From the NCBI GenBank assembly GCA_927798505.1, contig CAKMNE010000028.1:1-12733 (forward strand): a stretch of DNA of 12,733 nt, in the 5' to 3' direction. Both the position numbers and the translations under genes were made by a program. Shown here piece after piece: positions 7,626-12,733 of the stretch (position 1 is its first letter; the number at the start of each line of letters is the position of its first letter). Source of the DNA: an uncultured Bacteroidales bacterium (GTDB lineage Bacteria > Bacteroidota > Bacteroidia > Bacteroidales > UBA932). The notes below the pieces were generated by a model that was not told the origin of the DNA, did no database searches, and saw only the letters and a list, made by a program, of their open reading frames with translations.

Positions 7626-8891
7626 ATGATTGCCCTCGCCGATTGCAACACCTTCTTCGCATCCGTCGAGCGGGCCCTGCACCCGGGGCTCAGGGGCAAG
7701 CCGGTATGCGTGCTGTCAAGCAACGACGGCAACATCGTAGCCCTGACCACCGAGGCCAAGGCCCTGGGCATCAGGCGCGGCGACCCGTATTTCAAGGCGA
7801 AGGACATAATAGAAAGAAACGGCGTAGCAGTGTTTTCCGGCAACCTGATGCTCTACGCCGCTATGTCGAAGAGGGTGCAGAGCATAATGCGGCGCACCGT
7901 GGAGCGAACGGAATGCTATTCGATAGACGAACAGTTCCTGTATCTGGACGGCTATGAGAAGCACTACGACCTGGTAGATCTGATGCGGGGGATGGTGGAG
8001 CAGATAGCTCTCTGGACCGACATCCCGGTAAGCGTGGGAATTGCGAAGACCAAGACCCTGGCAAAGGTCGCGAGCAAGTTCGCCAAGCAGTACAGGGGCT
8101 ATGGCGGAGTATGTATGATAGACACTGAGGCCAAACGCCGCAAGGCCCTCTCCATGTTCGACCTTGCCGATATCTGGGGCATAGGCCCACGGAATTTCGC
8201 GAAACTGTCCGCCCTCGGGGTCAACACTCCCCTGCAGCTGGCGGACAAGCCTGGAGAGTGGGTGTACCGGCATCTCCACAAGCCCGGCTTCCAGACCTGG
8301 CTGGAGTTGAACGGACACCCGTGCATCGACACCTCCGAGATTGTCCGCAGGCAGACCATCACCACCAGCCGGAGCTTCGGCAATATGATTTCCACCAGGG
8401 AGGAACTGAAGGCTTCGGTGGCATCCTTCGCTTCAAGCTGCTGCAGCACCCTTCGCGGTCAGGATTCCGCGGCGGGGTGCGTGTCCGTATTCGCTTGCAG
8501 CAACCGTTTTCGCGAGGACCTGCCGCAGTATTGGAACATGGCTACGCAACGCCTGATTGTACCTTCGGCGGACACGCTGGAGATTACGGCGGCAGCAATG
8601 GAACTGGCAGACAGAATCTACCGCCCCGGAATACTCTTCAAAAAATCCGGGGTTTTACTCTCGGACATAACTGCCGGATGCTGTCACCACACACTTTTCG
8701 ACCCGGTTCAAAAGCGCGAGGAGCGTGTGGAACTGTCACAGACACTTGACAGGATGAACCACAAGTACGGTGTCCGGACTGTCGGGCTTGCAGTAGCCGG
8801 AAGCGGGAATGAAAACTGGAAAAACAAAAAGGAGCATCTGACTCCCAACTACCTCACGGACATCGACCAGATAATGACAGTACAGATTTGA
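7626..8891 (+). CDS. umuC: DNA polymerase V catalytic subunit UmuC (Y-family)
   Basis: This is a translesion DNA polymerase that copies damaged templates after SOS induction, 421 aa (E. coli UmuC is 422). The metal-binding catalytic residues are present: D6 in the N-terminal LADCNTFFASVE and D101-E102 in YSIDE. The UmuC-specific block SSNDGNIVALTTEAKALGI is at 31-49. A helix-hairpin-helix region (about 178-205, WGIGPRNFAKLSALGV) is followed by the little-finger domain. The clamp-binding site corresponding to QLNLF in E. coli reads HHTLF (354-358), keeping Leu-Phe but losing the Gln. A DUF4113-like tail runs from about 374 to the end (DRMNHKYGVRTVG... LTPNYLTDIDQI). It is the second gene of a two-gene operon with umuD. 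The stop codon directly abuts the stop of the convergent gene. Confidence 0.97.
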   Translation: MIALADCNTFFASVERALHPGLRGKPVCVLSSNDGNIVALTTEAKALGIRRGDPYFKAKDIIERNGVAVFSGNLMLYAAMSKRVQSIMRRTVERTECYSIDEQFLYLDGYEKHYDLVDLMRGMVEQIALWTDIPVSVGIAKTKTLAKVASKFAKQYRGYGGVCMIDTEAKRRKALSMFDLADIWGIGPRNFAKLSALGVNTPLQLADKPGEWVYRHLHKPGFQTWLELNGHPCIDTSEIVRRQTITTSRSFGNMISTREELKASVASFASSCCSTLRGQDSAAGCVSVFACSNRFREDLPQYWNMATQRLIVPSADTLEITAAAMELADRIYRPGILFKKSGVLLSDITAGCCHHTLFDPVQKREERVELSQTLDRMNHKYGVRTVGLAVAGSGNENWKNKKEHLTPNYLTDIDQIMTVQI

Positions 8892-9437
8892 TTACGCCAC
8901 TCTGACCCGCTGATATCCCAGTCTCTGAAGCTCGATGGCAGCCCCGAGACGAAACATCACGGCATAGGTGCGGACAAGCACATAGAATCCCAGGTCCGTC
9001 TGGGCCTCAATGCCTTCGTGGCGTATCAGGCCAAGTGCGGCGAGAGAGCAGCTGTCGAGGGTATCGCTGATTTTCTTGCCTATCTGCTCCGGCAGGCACA
9101 GCAGCTCCCACAGTATATGCTCATCCATATCATCCCAGCCGCGACTTCCGTAATAGCTTTTGTACGAGTCGTTTTTGTGCGCATCCCAATCCGTGTCCCA
9201 GTTGTGCGCCACGGCCATGCCGAGGAAGGCGGCCCAGGCAATCGCGGCCTCCGGGTACTCGTTGAAATTGAGCACCGCATCGGCTACATAGTCCTGCTGG
9301 TACTCGTCCCATTTGTCATCTATATCCTGAGAACGAAGAAACTCCTCCCTGAGAAGCCCCGCGCCTTTGCAAACTTTGATGAGTCCATCCTCGAGTACCG
9401 CTTCGTACCTGTCGAGGTCTGCTGTATTTACTGCCAT
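8892..9437 (-). CDS. Uncharacterised helical protein, conserved Bacteroidales type
   Basis: This 181-aa protein has no signal peptide and no membrane segment, so it is probably cytoplasmic. I recall similar unnamed proteins in Bacteroides-type genomes but know no function. It appears mostly helical. Conserved-looking blocks are LLREEFLRSQDIDDKWDEY (28-46), AHNWDTDWDAHKND (77-90), a Gly-Trp-Asp-Asp-Met-Asp-Glu-His stretch (100-107), and IRHEGIEAQTDLGFY (138-152). The clustering of Trp, Asp, Glu and His could be a metal or ligand site, but this is only a guess. The gene starts 12 nt after the dehydrogenase stop, so it is probably the last gene of that operon. Its stop (TAA) directly abuts the umuC stop (TGA) on the other strand. 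Confidence 0.85.
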   Translation of the reverse strand: MAVNTADLDRYEAVLEDGLIKVCKGAGLLREEFLRSQDIDDKWDEYQQDYVADAVLNFNEYPEAAIAWAAFLGMAVAHNWDTDWDAHKNDSYKSYYGSRGWDDMDEHILWELLCLPEQIGKKISDTLDSCSLAALGLIRHEGIEAQTDLGFYVLVRTYAVMFRLGAAIELQRLGYQRVRVA

Positions 9438-9449
9438 AGCTTTAAGAAA

Positions 9450-10118
9450 TTATTTACAAAGATAATCAGGCCAGACAAAATTTGCATTCAAATCTTTTTC
9501 TCCTCCGTCGACAAGTATGTCCTGGCCTGTGCAGAAACGGTTCTCCATGGTGAGGAACCATACCCATTGGGCTATTTCCTGAGGGGAGGCCCAGCGCCGC
9601 AGCGGGGTGCAGTCCATAATCTGCTGCCACAGCTCCGGATCGTCCATCACGGGACGGTTGAGTTCGGTAGTCACGCCGCCGGGCGAGAGGCTGTTGCATA
9701 CGGCGCCAAAACGGGAAAGCCGCCGGGCCGCGTTGCGCATATAGGCGAGCAGCCCTCCCTTCGAAGCCGCATATTCCGCAAACTCGGCGCCGCTGTGCGC
9801 TGAGGCGCTGCACATGATCAGAACCGCGCGCACGCCTTCGTGGAAGGCATATTTCTCGACTGTAGCCATTGTTCCCTTGAGGTTTACGTCTATGTCGCGC
9901 CCGCTCTGCTGCACGCCGGCGTTGGCAATGACCACTTCGCAGGGCGGAAGTTCCGGCAGAGGGCCGCTGATGTCCGCAAGGATGTGTGAATATGATTCGC
10001 CTTCCGGCAGGCTCGCCGGGAGCAGGTCGAGGCCTATTACCCTATGCCCCCGCTCAATGAAAAGCTGCGCGGTGGCACGGCCTATGCCTGAGGATGTACC
10101 GGTAATCAGAATGTTCAT
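9450..10118 (-). CDS. Short-chain dehydrogenase/reductase (SDR), substrate unknown
   Basis: This is an NAD(P)-dependent oxidoreductase of the classical SDR family, 222 aa, slightly shorter than the usual 250. The start was chosen at 10118 (MNILITG) because it overlaps the preceding stop as ATGA and begins the Rossmann fold directly; the in-frame extension to 10163 is arginine-rich and overlaps the transporter gene. Visible motifs are TGTSSGIG (6-13), D31 at the end of strand 2 (favouring NAD(H)), NAG (66-68), N79, probable catalytic S104, Y116-x-x-x-K120 (YAASK) and SPGGV (145-149). The Ser-Tyr spacing is one residue shorter than typical. The C-terminal block TGQDILVDGG (197-206) is the usual SDR end, followed by an extra Asn/Trp/Tyr tail. 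Its place between a VUT-family transporter gene and an unknown gene does not identify the substrate. Confidence 0.92.
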   Translation of the reverse strand: MNILITGTSSGIGRATAQLFIERGHRVIGLDLLPASLPEGESYSHILADISGPLPELPPCEVVIANAGVQQSGRDIDVNLKGTMATVEKYAFHEGVRAVLIMCSASAHSGAEFAEYAASKGGLLAYMRNAARRLSRFGAVCNSLSPGGVTTELNRPVMDDPELWQQIMDCTPLRRWASPQEIAQWVWFLTMENRFCTGQDILVDGGEKDLNANFVWPDYLCK

Positions 10119-10864
10119 ATCTTGTGTTCTATATAGTCCTGTCCCACCTTTTCTTCCTCCCACTGGCGCGCCATACGGTAGCCCAGAGGGCTGAAGACAA
10201 CCTCGCAGAGCAGTTCCATCAGCGCTCCTGTGAGCGAGCAGACGAGCACCTGAGTCCAGGTCCAGCCGAAGAAGACATGGCTTACGACGGTGGCGAATAT
10301 GAGATTGTCCACGAACTGGGCGAGGGCGGTGGAGCTGAAGGAGCGAAGGGCGAAGCTGCCGAAGTTGTTATGTTTCAAGCGCTTGGCTATCAGGTGGTTG
10401 CTTAGCGAGTTAACCAGCGAGGAGACGAACATGGCAAGGGCCGAACCCAGCACCACGTACCAGCTTCCGCCGACCGTGCGGTTGAGAGCGTTGTTCGCAG
10501 CCTGCGCGGCGGCCGGGTCGGAGTCGAGGTAGCTGTAGTATTCACCCCAGTGCCCGGGAGTGAGCGAGAGCAGGTAGAACAGGCCGCAGACGCAGAGGTT
10601 GACTGCCAGCGCTGCTACCGAGAGCTTCATTGCGGCCTTCGCGCCGAAGCGTTTGCAAATCATATCCATCAGCAGGAAGGAGATCCAGCTGAGGGTGAAT
10701 CCGCAGTCGAGGGCCAGCCAGCTGGTGGTGAACAGTTCTTTGTTGGCGAGCAGGTTCATGGCGACTACGCTCAGGAAGAAGAGCGCCACCACTATTGAAG
10801 GGATGTTGCGCAGGAGGATCTTGTAATCCTCGAGTTCACGTTGGATCATTGTTTTTATTGACAT
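10115..10864 (-). CDS. VUT/YhhQ-family transporter, putative queuosine precursor importer
   Basis: This 249-aa inner-membrane protein has about six hydrophobic segments (near 22-40, 50-68, 80-101, 133-155, 181-200 and 203-224). Features recalling the VUT/YhhQ family are the LLMDMICKRFGAKAAM stretch after helix 2 (64-79, compare TD-x-x-x-x-x-(Y/F)GKKAA), the NSLSNHLIAKRL block (152-163), and RSFSSTALAQFVDNLIF (174-190) with its Ser-Thr ... Gln ... Asp pattern. E. coli YhhQ imports the 7-deazaguanines preQ0 and preQ1 for queuosine synthesis in tRNA. A central insertion (about 104-132, SYLDSDPAAAQAANN) lies in a loop. It follows the outer-membrane protein gene by 12 nt and overlaps the SDR gene by four bases. 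The family is fairly secure; the exact substrate (preQ0, preQ1 or queuine) is inference. Confidence 0.85.
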   Translation of the reverse strand: MSIKTMIQRELEDYKILLRNIPSIVVALFFLSVVAMNLLANKELFTTSWLALDCGFTLSWISFLLMDMICKRFGAKAAMKLSVAALAVNLCVCGLFYLLSLTPGHWGEYYSYLDSDPAAAQAANNALNRTVGGSWYVVLGSALAMFVSSLVNSLSNHLIAKRLKHNNFGSFALRSFSSTALAQFVDNLIFATVVSHVFFGWTWTQVLVCSLTGALMELLCEVVFSPLGYRMARQWEEEKVGQDYIEHKI

Positions 10865-10876
10865 GGTACTGCGGGA

Positions 10877-11581
10877 TTACAAATTGAACTTGGCGCCCAG
10901 GAATACGGTGAGCTGCGCTGCGCTGACAAAGTCCCAGCTGAAACAGGATATGGTACCGAGCTGCAGCCAGTCATTCAGGGGGAAGTATAGCCATGCTTCG
11001 CTATACCAGCCTGCACGACCTCCGCCACGGGATGGGCTCCAGAGGTCGGTGAAACTGTTGAGATTGCACCAGCCCCAATCGTGCCCGGTGACAATGGACA
11101 GCTGCACGGAGGTGGCGTCAGCGCGAAGGACCGGGAGCCGGTTGCCGGAAAAGAGGCTGTCGTTTCTCAGCAGAGGCTCTATGGCAATCATGCCGTGCTG
11201 GGTAAAGAAGTCGTAGGCGGCGCCGAGGTAAAGGCAGTGGGAATCAAGACCATAGCTTCGGTACTCAGCGTGCAGGAAAAGAGGCTCTTCCCAAAATTTG
11301 TGCTCGTGAAAGAGCTGGATATACGCAAAATTGCCCTGAGAAGAGATGTCGTCGCTGAGGAGCGCGTAAGTGAAGGAATTCTCCCCTGCCTTTGAGATGT
11401 CCACCATTATGTGGGTCTGGGGATAGGTAAGGCTTTCCGAAAAACCGCCCGAAGCGGTGCCGGAAGTGGTGCCTGGGGCCGGTGTGGAGTAGAATTTTTG
11501 TTGAATGTGGAGGTTGGCCTGGCCGCTTGCCAGCGCAACCGGCAGCAGCAGTGCCACCGCCAAGGAAATAATGTGTTTCAT
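10877..11581 (-). CDS. Outer-membrane Tsx-like / DUF5020-type protein
   Basis: This 234-aa predicted outer-membrane barrel has a signal peptide (1-21, ending ASGQ). Short amphipathic strands follow: LHIQQKFYS, THIMVDISKA, FAYIQLFHEHKFW, LFLHAEYRSYG, CLYLGAAYDFF, GWYSEAWLYFPL and a final VFLGAKFNL strand. The order and the motifs (VDIS near 60, E-H-K-F-W near 93-97, hydrophobic strand around LGAAYDFF) resemble DUF5020 proteins of Bacteroides, which I believe are related to the nucleoside channel Tsx; this is from memory. The gene is first in a unit with the VUT-family transporter 12 nt downstream, suggesting a channel for a nucleobase-like compound. A -7 promoter box (TATATTTG) and a hairpin lie in the 118-base upstream gap. 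Confidence 0.78.
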   Translation of the reverse strand: MKHIISLAVALLLPVALASGQANLHIQQKFYSTPAPGTTSGTASGGFSESLTYPQTHIMVDISKAGENSFTYALLSDDISSQGNFAYIQLFHEHKFWEEPLFLHAEYRSYGLDSHCLYLGAAYDFFTQHGMIAIEPLLRNDSLFSGNRLPVLRADATSVQLSIVTGHDWGWCNLNSFTDLWSPSRGGGRAGWYSEAWLYFPLNDWLQLGTISCFSWDFVSAAQLTVFLGAKFNL

Positions 11582-11609
11582 TTGCCCTTTATGTTTTAAT
11601 TTATTCTTC

Positions 11610-11639
11610 GGCGGAGGATGACAGGCCTAGAACTCCGCC
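11610..11639 (-). other. Hairpin in the leader of the Tsx-like/VUT operon
   Basis: A perfect 7-bp inverted repeat, GGCGGAG and CTCCGCC, encloses a 16-nt loop. On the minus strand it falls within the predicted mRNA leader, preceded by AAAAA and followed by an A/U-rich stretch up to the ATG at 11581. On the plus strand the same hairpin is followed by five T (11640-11644), which looks like an intrinsic terminator, but no plus-strand gene ends here. It could be a leader control element, a stability hairpin, or a stop for antisense transcription. Confidence 0.5.
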
Positions 11640-11650
11640 TTTTTGCAGCG

Positions 11651-11658
11651 CAAATATA
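11651..11658 (-). promoter_or_regulatory. Predicted Bacteroidota -7 promoter box for the Tsx-like/VUT/SDR operon
   Basis: On the minus strand this reads TATATTTG, an exact TAnnTTTG match 70 bases upstream of the ATG at 11581. The leader would be about 60 nt and would contain the hairpin at 11610-11639. No clear -33 TTTG is seen 19-21 bases upstream. Confidence 0.5.
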
Positions 11659-11699
11659 CAAATTATTCCCGGAACCGGTGACAGTTGTTCCAAACGAGT

Positions 11700-12733
11700 T
11701 TACAAACTGAAGCGCAGGGCGATGGACAGGGAAAAGTTGAGTGGCCTGTCACGGTAGATGTTTCTGAGTGTGCTGCCGTCAGGGATGTGCCAACTCAGTC
11801 CCGGTTCAATGACAAGAGTCGCGCTATGCCATAGACCAACTCCAAGTCCCAGCGAAGTATCTAACGAAAAGACCAAAGGCTGGTCCATAACCTGAAGTTT
11901 TTCTCCCTCAAGGCTCTGTCCGTAAAGGCTGTACGAAGTCATAGCGCTGCCACCTATGCACTTTTCGACCATAGCACCGAAGCCGGCGAAGAATGTGAAA
12001 TTGCGCGAATCGAGCAAATGCCAGTTCAGGCGCAGCGGAATTCCGAGGTAGTCGAGCTTCTGGACTGTATGGTAATAGTTCTCGCCGCCCGAAGTGAGGT
12101 CGGAGACAAGCCGCGTGTAGCATAGGCCGCTGACGAGCCCCAAACGTTTGTTGAGCATCAGCTCCGCTTCTATCGCAAAGCGTACAGGCTGCCGGTGGGT
12201 CGTGTGGGTGCTGACTTCGCTGCCGAGGTTGGAGGTGACGAGCGAGGAGAAGTTACGATAGGCTAAGTCGCTGTAACTTAGGGCGTTCAAGCTTGTTGCA
12301 ATGTCGGACCCCGGGAGTGCACCGTAGTTGATGGCACTGCTCTGTGAGCTAAGGCTCCCGCTTGCCATTGCAATCAGGTTGATGACTGGCTTCCTCCGTG
12401 AAATGGAAGATGGCGATGACTGCTGCGACTCTGCAGGAAGGTCTTGGTGCTCGTGGCTGGCCGATTGCGACTTTGCAGGAAGGTCTTGCTGCTCGTTGCT
12501 GGCCGGTTGCTCGTCCGGAAAGTCTGGCGAGGTTGGTTGCGGCTGGGTGACAGAGCGTTTCGGCTGCGACTCTGCAGGAAGGTCTTGCGGTTGCTGTGGC
12601 TGTTGATTGTCTGAAAGACCGGTTGTGGTAGCTTGGGCCGCAGATAGATAACCGGTCTCGAATTGCAAAGGAGAAGCTGTTTCTAAACGTTTATCCGTTT
12701 GCAAACGATTAAGCGTTTGAGAATCGTTTAAAA
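11700..12733 (-). CDS. Outer-membrane beta-barrel protein (PorT/OMP type), N-terminus missing
   Basis: The reading frame is open to the right edge, so the 343 visible residues are the C-terminal part and the true start lies outside. A TTG at 12704 is available but has no start-site support. The first ~115 residues are rich in Pro, Gln, Ser and Glu, with three DLPA(E/K)SQ repeats, and look like a disordered linker. A short hydrophobic stretch follows (KPVINLIAMASGSL). From about visible residue 180 the sequence has barrel strands typical of Bacteroidota outer_membrane_beta-barrel proteins: VRFAIEAELMLNKRLGLVSGL, LDYLGIPLRLNWHL, FTFFAGFGAMVEKCIGG, and a final SLSIALRFSL strand. In relatives such proteins often have an N-terminal cytoplasmic segment and a membrane helix before the linker; that part would be upstream. 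Function unknown. It is separated from the next operon by 118 bases. Confidence 0.8.
   Translation of the reverse strand, partial: LNDSQTLNRLQTDKRLETASPLQFETGYLSAAQATTTGLSDNQQPQQPQDLPAESQPKRSVTQPQPTSPDFPDEQPASNEQQDLPAKSQSASHEHQDLPAESQQSSPSSISRRKPVINLIAMASGSLSSQSSAINYGALPGSDIATSLNALSYSDLAYRNFSSLVTSNLGSEVSTHTTHRQPVRFAIEAELMLNKRLGLVSGLCYTRLVSDLTSGGENYYHTVQKLDYLGIPLRLNWHLLDSRNFTFFAGFGAMVEKCIGGSAMTSYSLYGQSLEGEKLQVMDQPLVFSLDTSLGLGVGLWHSATLVIEPGLSWHIPDGSTLRNIYRDRPLNFSLSIALRFSL
12424..12587 (-). repeat. 42-bp tandem repeat plus a third partial copy, coding for DLPA(E/K)SQ
   Basis: Two nearly identical 42-bp units run 12424-12465 and 12466-12507, differing at only a few bases. The first 23 bases of the unit recur at 12565-12587. 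In the protein this gives three DLPAESQ or DLPAKSQ repeats within the Pro/Gln/Ser-rich linker. The 14-codon period keeps the frame, so copy number could vary without breaking the gene. Confidence 0.85.
12684..12729. repeat. Cluster of AAACG/CGTTT words with 11-bp spacing
   Basis: Two perfect palindromes, TAAACGTTTA (12684-12693) and CGTTTGCAAACG (12696-12707), are followed by CGTTT at 12714-12718 and 12725-12729. Successive elements often sit 11 bases apart (12685, 12696, then 12703, 12714, 12725). They lie in the coding frame of the truncated barrel gene near the window edge, so the array may continue beyond it. Confidence 0.6.

Noticed and set aside
7716..8449. Minus-strand frames of 200 and 116 aa inside umuC
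   Set aside because: No motif or start context; UmuC on the plus strand is unambiguous.
10119..10163. 15-residue N-terminal extension of the SDR protein
   Set aside because: The Rossmann motif needs the MNILITG start, which also forms the ATGA overlap with the transporter gene.
11602..11644. Canonical preQ1-I riboswitch in the Tsx-like/VUT leader
   Set aside because: The UUCUAG after the stem is suggestive, but the 16-nt loop is too long and the A-rich 3' side has no CUA to form the second pseudoknot stem.
11610..11644. Intrinsic terminator on the plus strand (hairpin plus TTTTT)
   Set aside because: The shape fits, but no plus-strand gene ends within about 2.7 kb upstream, so I list it only as a hairpin.
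12702..12704. TTG at 12704 as the true start of the barrel gene
   Set aside because: The frame stays open to the window edge and no signal peptide or start context follows, so the gene is treated as truncated by the window.

Overview
This window looks like chromosomal DNA from a gut-type Bacteroidales (Bacteroidota) organism with fairly high GC. The evidence is Bacteroidota-style promoter boxes (TAnnTTTG) in front of three transcription units, little Shine-Dalgarno sequence, a PorT/OMP-type beta-barrel protein, a DUF5020/Tsx-like outer-membrane protein, and an ABC-F protein that reads like Bacteroides homologues. The genus cannot be fixed from the sequence; an Alistipes-like or uncultured relative is only a guess. 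I see no tRNA, rRNA, CRISPR array, insertion sequence or phage gene, and no gene-free stretch longer than about 160 bases.

Layout. (1) Bases 1-1689, plus strand: the 3' part of an ABC-F (Uup-like) ATPase gene. (2) Bases 1686-6891, minus strand: a tight five-gene unit read leftward, porin-like outer-membrane protein, then potA, potB, potC, potD. Its junctions are 2 nt, 1 nt, a 1-base overlap and a 4-base overlap. It encodes a candidate polyamine uptake route from outer membrane to cytoplasm. PotA carries a duplicated C-terminal module, and PotD has an added C-terminal membrane anchor. (3) Bases 6892-7047: a divergent promoter region. (4) Bases 7048-8891, plus strand: umuD-umuC, encoding a translesion DNA polymerase V pair. 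This UmuD carries an N-terminal ribbon-helix-helix-like DNA-binding segment in front of an apparently intact self-cleaving S24 peptidase domain, so it may be both the polymerase accessory factor and the repressor of its own operon. (5) Bases 8892-11581, minus strand: a four-gene unit read leftward, Tsx-like/DUF5020 outer-membrane protein, a VUT/YhhQ-family (queuosine precursor) transporter, a short-chain dehydrogenase/reductase, and an uncharacterised helical protein. Its leader contains a 7-bp hairpin. (6) Bases 11700-12733, minus strand: the 3' part of an outer-membrane beta-barrel protein gene with a repetitive Pro/Gln/Ser-rich linker; its 5' end lies outside the window.

Two themes recur. 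In two separate units an outer-membrane channel-like gene comes first and an inner-membrane transporter follows, suggesting matched two-membrane uptake of small polar compounds (polyamines; 7-deazaguanines or nucleobases). Both convergent junctions (uup/potD and umuC/181-aa gene) have no intergenic space: one pair shares its stop codons in CTAG, the other abuts as TGATTA. The most novel candidate is the ribbon-helix-helix-UmuD fusion with repeats in its own promoter region. All functional claims come from reading motifs; no searches were run.
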